Below are positions 28,327 to 38,000 of a stretch of 64,000 nt of DNA, one piece after another. The stretch comes from Mucilaginibacter rubeus (GTDB lineage: Bacteria > Bacteroidota > Bacteroidia > Sphingobacteriales > Sphingobacteriaceae), in contig NZ_CP043450.1 in the NCBI RefSeq assembly GCF_003286415.2, forward strand, positions 7,502,001-7,566,000. Reading direction: 5' to 3'. How positions within the stretch are numbered: position 1 is the first letter of the stretch; each line of letters begins with the position of its first letter. The position numbers were made by a program, and so were the translations under genes. Below the pieces are notes generated by a model. The model saw nothing but the letters and a program-made list of their open reading frames with translations. It had not been told where the DNA came from and did no database searches.

Positions 28327-29412
28327 TTATTTTTTTACGTTGATCGGTGCACCCTCTTTTAGTTCATCGGTTGCATTGGTAACCAATATATCGCCTGTAT
28401 GCAGCTTGCCATAAACTTCGAGGCTGTCGGCCGTTTCTCTTCCCTTTTGCACGTCAACCCATTGCGCTTTGTTGTTTACAACCTTTATCACAAATACCCG
28501 CTGTGAGTTTTGTGGCACTGCGCTTTGAGGCACAATAAAGGTTTTTTGTGTATTGTTGAGTTGAAGGCTTACCTGGGCAAACATACCCGGTAATAACTGC
28601 CTGTCATTGTTAATAATATCCATCTGCATCTGCTCTGTCCTGAGGGTTTGATCCATACTTCCCGATTTCCGGTTCACTACAGCTGCAAATTGCTTCCCTG
28701 GTAATGTCTTTACCGAAAAATGAACGGTATCCTTATCGGTGAAGTAAGCTGTTGCCGCTTCCGGTACATCTACAACCAGCCGTAATTTGGTTTGTTGCTG
28801 AAGGGTGAGCATCGGTTTATTGGAGCTCTTGTCTGATGGGGTAACGTAAGCTCCCGCATACACATTACGTGAGCTGATCACGCCGTCAAACGGGGCCCTT
28901 ACTTCAAGATAGTCCTTTAAATCGCCCGATAGTTGGTAGGCAGATCTGGCAGCGAGTAGGGAAGCACTGTCGGCGCTCATTTTGGCATGCGCCAGTTCAA
29001 GGTCATTGGGCGATATGGTACCCGGGGTCCGGCTCGTTCTGTAAAGCCGGTCATAAGTAGCTTTACTACCGCGATAAATTGCTTCTTTGGTATGAAGATC
29101 TTCTTGTGATTGCTTTAACGCGGCAATCATTTCCGGTGCTTCAAGTGTAATGAGCAACTGGCCCTTATGCACCTGACTGCCGATATCTACGGTCATCGTT
29201 TTGATGAACCCGTTTACTTTGGCGTAAAGGTCGACAGCTTGATAAGGTTGAAGCAGACCTGGAATGCTCATGCTGGTATGTAGATCACCTTCCCGAAGCC
29301 TGATAACCGGGGTTGTTTGTATGGTTTGAACAGGTTGCTTATTTTGATTACTTCCGCATGAGGCAAACAGGCTACCGGCCAGCATGCAAAGGATATATTG
29401 ATATGATTTCAT
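28327..29412 (-). CDS. RND efflux periplasmic adaptor (membrane fusion protein), lipoprotein
   Basis: The 361-residue protein begins with a lipoprotein signal (lipobox ASC, Cys near residue 19). The lipoyl/hairpin region (QAVDLYAKVNGFIKTMTVDIGSQVHKGQLL) follows, then a coiled-coil hairpin with KQSQEDLHTKEA, a beta-barrel with VRAPFDGVISSRNV, and a membrane-proximal domain. It bridges the inner-membrane RND pump and the TolC-like channel encoded just upstream, 12 bp after the RND stop. It is the last gene of the operon. Substrate is unknown; neither metal-binding His/Met clusters nor other specificity features are evident. Confidence 0.93.
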   Translation of the reverse strand: MKSYQYILCMLAGSLFASCGSNQNKQPVQTIQTTPVIRLREGDLHTSMSIPGLLQPYQAVDLYAKVNGFIKTMTVDIGSQVHKGQLLITLEAPEMIAALKQSQEDLHTKEAIYRGSKATYDRLYRTSRTPGTISPNDLELAHAKMSADSASLLAARSAYQLSGDLKDYLEVRAPFDGVISSRNVYAGAYVTPSDKSSNKPMLTLQQQTKLRLVVDVPEAATAYFTDKDTVHFSVKTLPGKQFAAVVNRKSGSMDQTLRTEQMQMDIINNDRQLLPGMFAQVSLQLNNTQKTFIVPQSAVPQNSQRVFVIKVVNNKAQWVDVQKGRETADSLEVYGKLHTGDILVTNATDELKEGAPINVKK

Positions 29413-29424
29413 GGTTTCTTTTTT

Positions 29425-32400
29425 TTATGAGTTTTTAGGATCGAAGTATACACTTAGCTGGTCGTCAGGATCGAGCGAAACACTATTGGTGGTAGACTTT
29501 TGTTGCACCAGGTAAAAGATTACCGGCAAAATGAACAGGGAAACAAAAGTTGATGCAATTAACCCACCTATAACAGCCCTGCCCAAAGGCGCTGTTTGTC
29601 CGCCGGCTTCACCCAGTCCGGTTGCCATTGGGATCATCCCTGCAATCATCGCGATAGTGGTCATCAGGATTGGCCTGAGCCTTAATTCCATCGCCTCAAT
29701 AGCTGATTCCATGGCGTCTTTGCCGCTTTTCCTGATTTCTTCCGCATTAGAAATTAGCAGGATAGCATTGGAAACAGAAACCCCGACAGACATGATAATA
29801 CCCATGTATGATTGAAGGTTGAGGCTTGACCCGGTTGCCAACAAGATGAGCAGGGAGCCAACCAATACGCCCGGTATCGCTGTAATGACGGTAAAACCTA
29901 AGCGGAACGACTGGTAATTTGCAGACAACATCAGCAGTAAAACAATAATGGTGATCAACAAACCGGATTGCAGGCTGGCGAGCGTCTGGTCAAGCAGGAT
30001 GGTTAATCCCCTTACCTCTACCGAAATTCCGCGAGGTGGTGTGTTGCTGTTTTTCAGGATCTTATTTACAGCTGCCGAGGCGGAGCCGAGGTCTTTATTA
30101 TAAATATTAGCTATTATTGATAAGTAGCGTGTAGCCCCCTTACGGTCATATTCGCCCACTATCGGCTGCATGTTAAAGGTGCAAACATCGCCAAGTACAG
30201 GCCTTGCGCTGTTCTTGAATATCGGAACCTCGGCAAGGTCGTCAAGGCTGCCCATATCGGGTTGCGGTATCTCCACCTGTACGTTATAGGAATTGGCATT
30301 GGTTTGATCAAGCCATAAAATCTTATCGGTAAAGCGGCTGGATGATGTGGCTTGGGTAATACAATTACTAACCTGCGTCATGGTAAGGCCCATCTGTGTT
30401 ACTTTGTCACGGTCAATATTGATATGGATCGCGGGGCTTTTCAATTGCTCTTTCAGCTGCACATCCCTTAAAAATGGAACCTGTTTCAACTGCGCTATCA
30501 GGATATCTGCATACTGCTGTCCCTGGGTTATATCTTTACCAATTACAGCTATCTCGACAGGTGTAGATGAACCCTGGCTCATGATCTTGCTGGTTAAATC
30601 AATCGGCTCAAATGATAGTGTCACGTCCGGCATGGCTTTATGAAGCGCTTTCCGTAGGTTTTCCTTAACATCCTGGATATTTTCCTTGTAATTGTCGCTC
30701 AGGTTAACCTGCATAACAATCTCGTTGGAAGAACTCATGAACAAAATGACCGGCAAGGTTGGGAACGAAGAAGGGTGCTGCCCTGCAAAAGCAGATATGA
30801 TATCAACATTGTTTTTACCTACAGTTTGATATAATACTTGCTGGGCTTCAAGCATAGTTTTTTCGGTTTGCTCAAGCCTGGTTCCTTGCGGCGCCCTGAT
30901 CCGGACCTGGAATTGCCCGCTGTTTAGTTTAGGCAGGATATCCTTACCTATTATGGATACGCTGAAACCAACTATGATGAAAGATATGGCCACATAAAGC
31001 GCAACACTCGCGCGGCTGCGGCTCATCATCCATTTTACGATTTGCACGCAGGCTGCCTTAAAGCGGTCGAACCGGTTGGGTTGATCTGCTGCTTTGGGCT
31101 TTTCTTCGTGATGTTCCGGAACTTTAAGCACCCAGTTGGCCAATACAGGCACAAGCGTTTGTGATAAAAGAAATGCTGCTATCATGGAAAACCCTACAGC
31201 TAAGGACAGGGGAAGAAACATGCCCTGTGGTACACCCGTCATGAAAAAGGCAGGCACAAAAACCGCCAGGATGCTAAGCAGGATCAGGAGCTTTGGCAGT
31301 GCAATCTCTTCGCAGGCATCGGCTACGGCACGGGCTTTTTTCTTGCCCATTTCCATATGCCTGTGAATATTTTCAATCGTTACGGTCGATTCATCTACCA
31401 GGATACCAATAGCCAGCGCAAGGCCGCTCAGCGTCATGATGTTCAGCGTTTGCCCAAACAGCTTCAACACCAGTGTGCCTATAATTACAGAAAGCGGGAT
31501 ATTCACCACTACGATAAAGGCGCTTCTTTTATCACGCAAAAACAGCAATACCATTAATCCCGCCAGGATGGCCCCTGTAACACCTTCGCTGATAAGGCTT
31601 TTTACCGCGTTGATCACGTAAACGGACTCATCAAACTCAAACTTTAAAGAAACATCCGGCGGCAAAAGGCTTTGCATATTTGGAATTGCCTTTTTCAAAT
31701 CCTGCACTACCGACCAGGTGGAGGCGCTGGAAGCCTTGATTACGGGGATGTAAATCGCTCTTTTACCATTAATGTAGGCAAAGCCGGTAGTAATATCGGC
31801 CCCATCTACCACCCTTGCCACATCTTTAAGATAGATGGTTGCTCCATTTTGATAAAGCAGCGGGATTTTTTCAAAGTCTTTGACCTTGTTCAATACGGTA
31901 TTGGAAGGTGTTAGGTAAGAGGTACGCCCAATGCTGACGGTTCCTGCCGGCGAGATATGGTTGTTATCCTTTATAGCCGCGGTGATCTGGTCGGCAGTTA
32001 CACCATGACTGCGCATCAGGTCTGGGTCAACATTAATAACAACGGTTCTGGCATTACCGCCAATAGGTGGTGGCGAGGTTAGACCTGCAATTTTAGAAAA
32101 GTTGGGCCTGACATATAAACTGGCCAAATCCTGCAGCTCGTTGTTACTGCGTTTCGAGCTGCTTATAGTCAACTGCCCCACAGGTAATGTAGAGGCATCA
32201 AAGCGAATAATGATGGGCGGCGGGGTGCCTGGAGGCATTTCGGCGAAAGCCCTGTTGGTAAGCGAGGTAACTTCTGCCGCCGCCTGCGCCATGTTTGTAC
32301 CATCATAAAAACTCAGCTTGAGTAAGCTCAAGCCTTCTATGTTATTGGTTTCTATTGATTTGATACCACTTACATATAGGTATAAGTTTTGATAATTGGT

Positions 32401-32592
32401 AGAAACAAAGCCCTCCATTTGCTGGGGCGACATGCCCCCGTAAGGTTGCGAAACGTAGATGGTAGGCAGGTTAATGTTTGGAAAAATATCAATATTGATT
32501 TTTGTGGCGGCAATTATCCCCGCCAGCACTACGCCAATTACAACGACAATCACTGTTATTGGCTTCCTTAATGAAGATTGAATGAGATTCAT
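29425..32592 (-). CDS. RND-family efflux pump, inner-membrane transporter
   Basis: This 1055-residue pump has the usual 12 TM layout with two large periplasmic loops. TM1 follows SLRKPITVIVVVIG at the N-terminus, and the porter domain starts INIDIFPNINLPTIYV. TM4 carries the proton-relay acidic pair Asp400-Glu401 in GILVDESTVTIENI, where the Asp-Asp of AcrB is usual. The second TM block contains GILVDESTV-like repeats near the C-terminus (MSVGVSVSNAILLISNAEEI). It belongs to the AcrB/HAE-like group and not the long metal-efflux CusA type, as far as I can see. It works with the TolC-like protein 11 bp upstream and the adaptor 12 bp downstream. Confidence 0.95.
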   Translation of the reverse strand: MNLIQSSLRKPITVIVVVIGVVLAGIIAATKINIDIFPNINLPTIYVSQPYGGMSPQQMEGFVSTNYQNLYLYVSGIKSIETNNIEGLSLLKLSFYDGTNMAQAAAEVTSLTNRAFAEMPPGTPPPIIIRFDASTLPVGQLTISSSKRSNNELQDLASLYVRPNFSKIAGLTSPPPIGGNARTVVINVDPDLMRSHGVTADQITAAIKDNNHISPAGTVSIGRTSYLTPSNTVLNKVKDFEKIPLLYQNGATIYLKDVARVVDGADITTGFAYINGKRAIYIPVIKASSASTWSVVQDLKKAIPNMQSLLPPDVSLKFEFDESVYVINAVKSLISEGVTGAILAGLMVLLFLRDKRSAFIVVVNIPLSVIIGTLVLKLFGQTLNIMTLSGLALAIGILVDESTVTIENIHRHMEMGKKKARAVADACEEIALPKLLILLSILAVFVPAFFMTGVPQGMFLPLSLAVGFSMIAAFLLSQTLVPVLANWVLKVPEHHEEKPKAADQPNRFDRFKAACVQIVKWMMSRSRASVALYVAISFIIVGFSVSIIGKDILPKLNSGQFQVRIRAPQGTRLEQTEKTMLEAQQVLYQTVGKNNVDIISAFAGQHPSSFPTLPVILFMSSSNEIVMQVNLSDNYKENIQDVKENLRKALHKAMPDVTLSFEPIDLTSKIMSQGSSTPVEIAVIGKDITQGQQYADILIAQLKQVPFLRDVQLKEQLKSPAIHINIDRDKVTQMGLTMTQVSNCITQATSSSRFTDKILWLDQTNANSYNVQVEIPQPDMGSLDDLAEVPIFKNSARPVLGDVCTFNMQPIVGEYDRKGATRYLSIIANIYNKDLGSASAAVNKILKNSNTPPRGISVEVRGLTILLDQTLASLQSGLLITIIVLLLMLSANYQSFRLGFTVITAIPGVLVGSLLILLATGSSLNLQSYMGIIMSVGVSVSNAILLISNAEEIRKSGKDAMESAIEAMELRLRPILMTTIAMIAGMIPMATGLGEAGGQTAPLGRAVIGGLIASTFVSLFILPVIFYLVQQKSTTNSVSLDPDDQLSVYFDPKNS

Positions 32593-32603
32593 GATCGTTG
32601 TGT

Positions 32604-34028
32604 TTAATATTGGTTAGTGAATAGGTCTAAATTCCCTGAAGAACCGGCCATGTACAAAAGGGCTTGCCATACCGCGTTACCGGCGATGTCTTTGTTTGTT
32701 TCTGCCCGGTTCAAGTCGTACAGCGTTTGTGTTACATCAACTATAGTAGCAAGGCCGTTGCTGTATAGGGTCTTTTTTTGTTCATAAGCGTCACTGGCCG
32801 CTTTTAGTAAAATGGGGGCTTCCCGGTATTTTTGCAGGGCGTTGGCCAATTGCTTGTTCCCTTCTTCCAGCTGATTGGTAAGGTTGGTTTCCTGGTAGTG
32901 ATATTCGTTGGTCAGTCCATCGGCATAATAGCGCTGGCTCTTGAGCCTGGAGCTAACCCTACCCATGTTTGACAGGTTCCAGGAAACACCTACTCCAATG
33001 AGATAATTTCCCCGTAAGGGCGCAATACCATTAAAGTAGCCTTGATTATAACTGCCGGGATCAGCCGGATTATAGCTTGTCCCGAAACCTGAGCCCCTGT
33101 CTTGCAACGTGCCAAAAAATGAAACTTTAGGCAGGCTGGTTTTGGAAAGGTAGGCAGCATCAAGCTCACTGCTTTTTACCCGCTCTGCCAGGAACCTCAA
33201 TTGAGGGTGATTGGAGATATCATAAACAGGGCGCTGCGGGAGCTGCGCGGGTAGTTGATTGATATATAAGCTATCTAACAGGAAATCCTGTTTGGTCATG
33301 CCTAATTGCATGGCCAGGTTGGCAGCCTGTTTTTGTTCAAAAGCAATCGCGTCTGTCAATGCATTCTTAGCTTGTGACAACTGGGCATTAGCGATTGAAC
33401 TGTCCACCCCTGCATTTAAGCCATTAACTGTACGGGTGAGGATCACGTCCCTCAGCGCAGAAACCCTGGAAAGATTTACTTTCTCAGAATAATGCAGGCG
33501 TTGTGCATCAAGTAAATTCAGATAGGCGGATGCCGCCCTTACCTGCTGTTGAAACTTTTCCTGTTCAAGGTCGGCTTCATCGCGGTCATAAATTCCTTTG
33601 GCATCGGCTACGTGAGCTTTTTGCAGGCCAAATGAAAAAATATTCCAGTTGATTTCTGATGAATAGAGCGCGGCAAAGGCGGCGTTCCAATTTTGAGAAG
33701 CGGAAACAGGACCCGATGTAGTCGAGATTAATCCGTTAATGCCCGAAGGGGGCCCGTTGAGGCCATTAATTGTGCCGTAGCCCTGTTGCGCGGAAAGGAT
33801 GAAATCCGGTGATCCATCGCGCCTGGCCGCCGTGATATTTTCTTTGGAAGCACTGGCATAATTAGCCTTTGCTTTTAATAATTCCTGCCGTGAGAGTGTA
33901 AGTTGCAGGGCCTCTTTCATACTCAGCACATGACCATTGTTTTCCTGGGCAATGGCAGGCAGCGTTCTCAATCCCAGGTATAAACTTAACGTGAGACTGA
34001 AAACCAAAAACTTTATGTTCGTTTTCAT
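32604..34028 (-). CDS. TolC-like outer-membrane efflux channel
   Basis: The 474-residue protein has a signal peptide (cleavage near AIAQ, residues 25-28). Two long helical hairpins follow, typical of outer-membrane efflux proteins: MKEALQLTLSRQELLKAKAN and EGNKQLANALQKYREAPILL segments, ending LYMAGSSGNLDLF. It forms the trimeric outer-membrane exit duct for the RND pump encoded immediately downstream. It is the first clear efflux gene of the minus-strand operon; a 118-bp gap separates it from the small membrane-protein gene upstream. Confidence 0.93.
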   Translation of the reverse strand: MKTNIKFLVFSLTLSLYLGLRTLPAIAQENNGHVLSMKEALQLTLSRQELLKAKANYASASKENITAARRDGSPDFILSAQQGYGTINGLNGPPSGINGLISTTSGPVSASQNWNAAFAALYSSEINWNIFSFGLQKAHVADAKGIYDRDEADLEQEKFQQQVRAASAYLNLLDAQRLHYSEKVNLSRVSALRDVILTRTVNGLNAGVDSSIANAQLSQAKNALTDAIAFEQKQAANLAMQLGMTKQDFLLDSLYINQLPAQLPQRPVYDISNHPQLRFLAERVKSSELDAAYLSKTSLPKVSFFGTLQDRGSGFGTSYNPADPGSYNQGYFNGIAPLRGNYLIGVGVSWNLSNMGRVSSRLKSQRYYADGLTNEYHYQETNLTNQLEEGNKQLANALQKYREAPILLKAASDAYEQKKTLYSNGLATIVDVTQTLYDLNRAETNKDIAGNAVWQALLYMAGSSGNLDLFTNQY

Positions 34029-34146
34029 GTGAAAAAATTAAAATATGCGTGTTACAGGCCCGAAAAGGCCCATTAATAGCTGTTAGATAAGCCGGCAAAA
34101 CCAGCCTATCAGCGACAATCAGCATTAAGCTAACTGTCCGAATATT

Positions 34147-34494
34147 TTAATTGAAAGATGGAGGCCCTCTGAGGTATAATAGAGGAATGGGATCAACAGG
34201 AATAAAAACTTCCCGGAAGAGGGGAAGCGCAATAAAGATGATTACAACGAGAATCCCAAACGTAATAAGGCTTATCTCGGCGGGAAGCGCGGAATGCCTG
34301 AATTGTTGGGTATACGACTGTAGTTTACAATGAATGATACCGGCCCTTACATGGACATCTTTTGAATGGCCGGCTTCGGTTGAAACGTTCTTGTTGAAAA
34401 AAATGGCATAACGAACAAGTACCCGTCCCTGTAGCCCTATGAAGATCAGGAGGACGAGCAATAGTCTCAGAATGTTATGCAGTAGCTTTTTCAT
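34147..34494 (-). CDS. Small two-TM membrane protein upstream of the efflux operon, unknown
   Basis: This 115-residue product has a hydrophobic N-terminus (residues ~8-24) and a second hydrophobic stretch (ISLITFGILVVIIFIALPLF, ~76-95). The Cys/His-containing loop between them has STEAGHSKDVHVRAGIIHCKL, and the tail is Pro-rich (IPLLYLRGPPSFN). I recognise no family. It reads in the same direction as the efflux operon, 118 bp ahead of the TolC gene, with a repeat motif shared with oxdC 180 bp upstream of its start. A role as an accessory or sensor of the efflux system is guesswork. Confidence 0.6.
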   Translation of the reverse strand: MKKLLHNILRLLLVLLIFIGLQGRVLVRYAIFFNKNVSTEAGHSKDVHVRAGIIHCKLQSYTQQFRHSALPAEISLITFGILVVIIFIALPLFREVFIPVDPIPLLYLRGPPSFN

Positions 34495-34673
34495 TGCAGG
34501 TTGTAAAGCTTAATTATAACCGGGTTATTTAACTATCTCCATTCCGTGCCGGTAATGCCGGGGTGTTTCCTTGTCCCGCTTACTTCTTAATATCGTTGTG
34601 AAAATCAATAAGCCCATGTTCATATTTTTATTGGTATAAAAATAGAATGCCTGGTATGAGATTTGAGTTGGTA

Positions 34674-34703
34674 TTCGTTAAACAGGCAAAAACAGTCGTT
34701 GAA
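34674..34703. promoter_or_regulatory. Third copy of the oxdC-upstream motif
   Basis: This segment matches the copy at 26391-26419 at 23 of 29 positions, including TTCG, AACAGGCAA and GTCGTT. It lies 180 bp upstream of the minus-strand gene starting at 34494 and ~340 bp ahead of the plus-strand fusion gene. A common regulator of the oxalate and efflux loci is the inference. Confidence 0.5.
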
Positions 34704-34912
34704 AGCGGTTGGGGAACTAACGAGAATTATCGATGCACAGGGAAGTGCATGCCTACTGGTCATTGGTTGGATTCTCCTGATATTGATATTTGTAGCCTGA
34801 TGCCTTATCTTAACCAAGCCTTTGTTTGATTAAGAAAAAATCAACCTGTACCTATTTAAGCTTTATTTTTACCTTAACAATTTGTGTTAATAAGATCAGC
34901 TTTTGCTCAAAC

Positions 34913-34955
34913 TGAAATGGCATTTCAAAACCGGACGCATTAATGTTCGGTTTTG
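34913..34955. other. Overlapping palindromes in the promoter region of the AraC-FtsX gene
   Basis: The 547-bp gap 34495-35041 holds the motif at 34674-34703 and this block. TGAAATG (34913-34919) pairs with CATTTCA (34921-34927). Overlapping it, CAAAACCG (34926-34933) pairs with CGGTTTTG (34948-34955). The second could be a terminator or attenuator for plus-strand transcripts; the two are mutually exclusive structures. Nothing else is recognisable in the gap. Confidence 0.4.
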
Positions 34956-35041
34956 TTACAAGTGTATAGTTTGACTAAAATGTAATATTTTATTTATCAG
35001 ACTGTTAGTGGATTGGAATATCGATTGATATATTTAATTAC

Positions 35042-38000
35042 TTGAATTCTTACACCTTTCATATCAACCTGTATGACCTGGCCGCCCTCGGAACAATATT
35101 CGTAGGGCTTACCTTCGCTTTGCTTCTATGGTTCACAAAAAGCGTCAATCGCTCTGCAAACCGCTTTCTTGCCCTGGCTCTGGCCACAATGGTTTTGTGG
35201 ATGATACGGGTTTTAGGTATGGATATGCGGCTGGAAACCTATCTGCCCGGATGGGATAGGTTACCCATGCAATTTTTACTGGCTATGGGGCCGATGATCT
35301 ATTTCTATGTGCTGAAAATAACGCGCCCTGAATTCAAATTTACCCGGAGGCACCTGCTGCATTTCAGTCCGCTGTTGTTGGAGCAAGCCGTGCTGGTATT
35401 GGAGATTAAAGAAAGCATCCGGACGGGGGCTGCTACCTACATAACCAATATTTTTCAGGTGTTGAATCCGGTACTACAGTTGCTCATCTTTATTTCAATC
35501 ATGACTTATCTGTATAAGTCACATCAGCTTATCCAGCATTTTTACCGGCGGCTGCAACCTGTTTTGATGGACCGGTCGCTTCTTGAATTTCGATGGCTGC
35601 GCCGCTTATTGGCGGCTACGGCCTTATTGTGGACCTTGTGGATCGCCTATGCCGCCGTAGACAATTTCGGCTACCGGAATCAATTGGGTACACACGTTTA
35701 TTATACTTTCTACATCTTCCTGGCGGTAATCATTATATGGACTTCGATGGCTGCTTTCCTGAGGCCACAGGCTGCACTAATTGTTCAGCAATCTACGCCT
35801 CTCAGATCGTCGCCAACGGGAGAATCAAAGAGTAAAGGGATTTGGTTGAAGAGGGCAATGGAAGCCAACTTATATTATCAGGATCCCGAATTAACGCTAA
35901 GTTCATTAGCCGGAAAACTCGATCTGCATACACATGAACTATCGCGTATCCTTAATACGGTACTTAAAAAAAGCTTTAATGATTTTGTTAACGAATACCG
36001 TGTGAGGGATGTGGCCGCAAAAATGCAGGATCCCGCTTACGATCATATCACTTTTCTGGGCATAGCCTATGAAGCTGGATTTAATTCGCAAAGTACCTTT
36101 ACCCGTGTTTTTAAACAAATGACCGGGCAAAGCCCGATGGAGTATAAAAATAACCTGAAAAAGGATTGCTCAACTTATAAATTGGGCATTCACCCTCAAT
36201 TTGCGCCCGTAATTTCGAATCGTGATGCCATTCCTAAGTGGTCTCCTTCGAAATCAAATCGCGGCACTATGTTTAAAAATTACTTAAAAATCGCCTTCCG
36301 GAATTTCTGGAAACACAAAGTATTTACACTGATCAATATTGTAGGGCTTTCAATTGGTATCAGCGCCTCGCTGGTAATTTATTTGATAGTACACTACGAT
36401 TTTTCATTTGATAAGTTTCATAAGGATAGTGACCGGATATATCGCGTGGTATCCAATTTTAAATTTCAGGGCAACGAGAGCCATAGCTATGGGGTTACCA
36501 CCCCGATGGCCGCGGGGATAAAGGCTAACGTTACCGGGGTCGAAATAGTGGCGCCCTTGTATACATTGAACCCTGATGTAATGGTTACCGATAAAAACAA
36601 CGCCCCCGTAAAGCTTAAAGGACAAGATCATATTACCCTGGCCGATCAGAACTATTTTAAGATAATCAATTACACGTGGCTTGCCGGCTCGCCTACAACG
36701 GCGTTAAACGAACCTTACCATGTTGTACTTACTTCCGAGCGGGCCAAGGTTTACTTTCCCTCGCTCAGCTACGAGCAGATGATTGGTAAAACGGTAACTT
36801 ATGATACATTAAAAACAACGGTATCGGGCATTGTTGAAACCATAAAAGAGAATACCGATTTTTCTGCCCACGACTTTATTTCGTTCAGCTCGGGCAACCT
36901 CAAAAACAGACTGGGCATGGATATGCAGCTGGATAGTTGGGGGAGTACAAACTCTGCATCAGAGGTGTTTATTAAATTGAATCCGAAAGCTTCGGCTGCA
37001 AACGTGCAAAAGCAGGTTAACGCCCTGTATAAAAAGAGCAACCCGCAAAGTGCCGAAGACCTCAAAAACGCGAGCGAGCAGACCTACACCGTTCAGCCGT
37101 TGAGCGATATCCATTTTAATCAGCTATATGGTACTTTTGATTTTAGCGGGCCTGCAAGTAAAAGTAAATCGTATATGTTGCTGGCCATTGCAGGTTTCCT
37201 GCTGCTGTTAGGCTGTATTAACTTTATCAATTTAACTACGGCACAGGCTACCCAACGGGCAAAAGAAATAGGCATCCGTAAAACTATGGGGAGCAGCCGT
37301 ACGCAACTGATCATGCAGTTTTTGAGCGAAACATTTTTGATAACACTTTTCGCGGTGATTATTTCAATCGGCTTAACGCCCTTGATCTTAAAACTGTTCT
37401 CGGGTTTTGTAGCCTCCGGTGTAAAAGCCAATTTTCTGCACCAGCCCGATATATTTATATTCCTGTTTGTGTTAACAGTTATCGTTAGCATATTATCAGG
37501 CTTTTATCCCGCGCTAATGCTGTCGGGTTATAAACCTGTTTCGGTGCTCAAAAACCAGTTGCAAAGCGGCACCCACAAAACCCGGAATGCATGGCTGCGC
37601 AAATCCCTCACCGTATCGCAGTTTATTATTGCCCAGTTTTTTATTATGGCTACCATGTTGGTAAGCAAACAGATTTATTATGCCCTGCATAAGGACCTCG
37701 GTTTTAAAAAAGACGCGATTGTTTATGCCCAAACCCCGTACAAGGTTGGTAAAGCGTCTACAAACAAGGTGATGTTAAACAAACTCGGCGCCCTGCCCGG
37801 TGTTGAAATGGTAAGCCTTGGGTATTTCCCTCCTTCATCAGGGGCAACAAATGCTACAAATGCACTTTATAAGGATGGGAAAAAGGAAATCATCACTTCG
37901 GTTGAAATAAAATATGCCGATGAAAATTATATTAAACTTTATCATATCAAAATATTAGCCGGCCGGAATATTACTGCTGCGGATAGTACAACAGCTGTGG

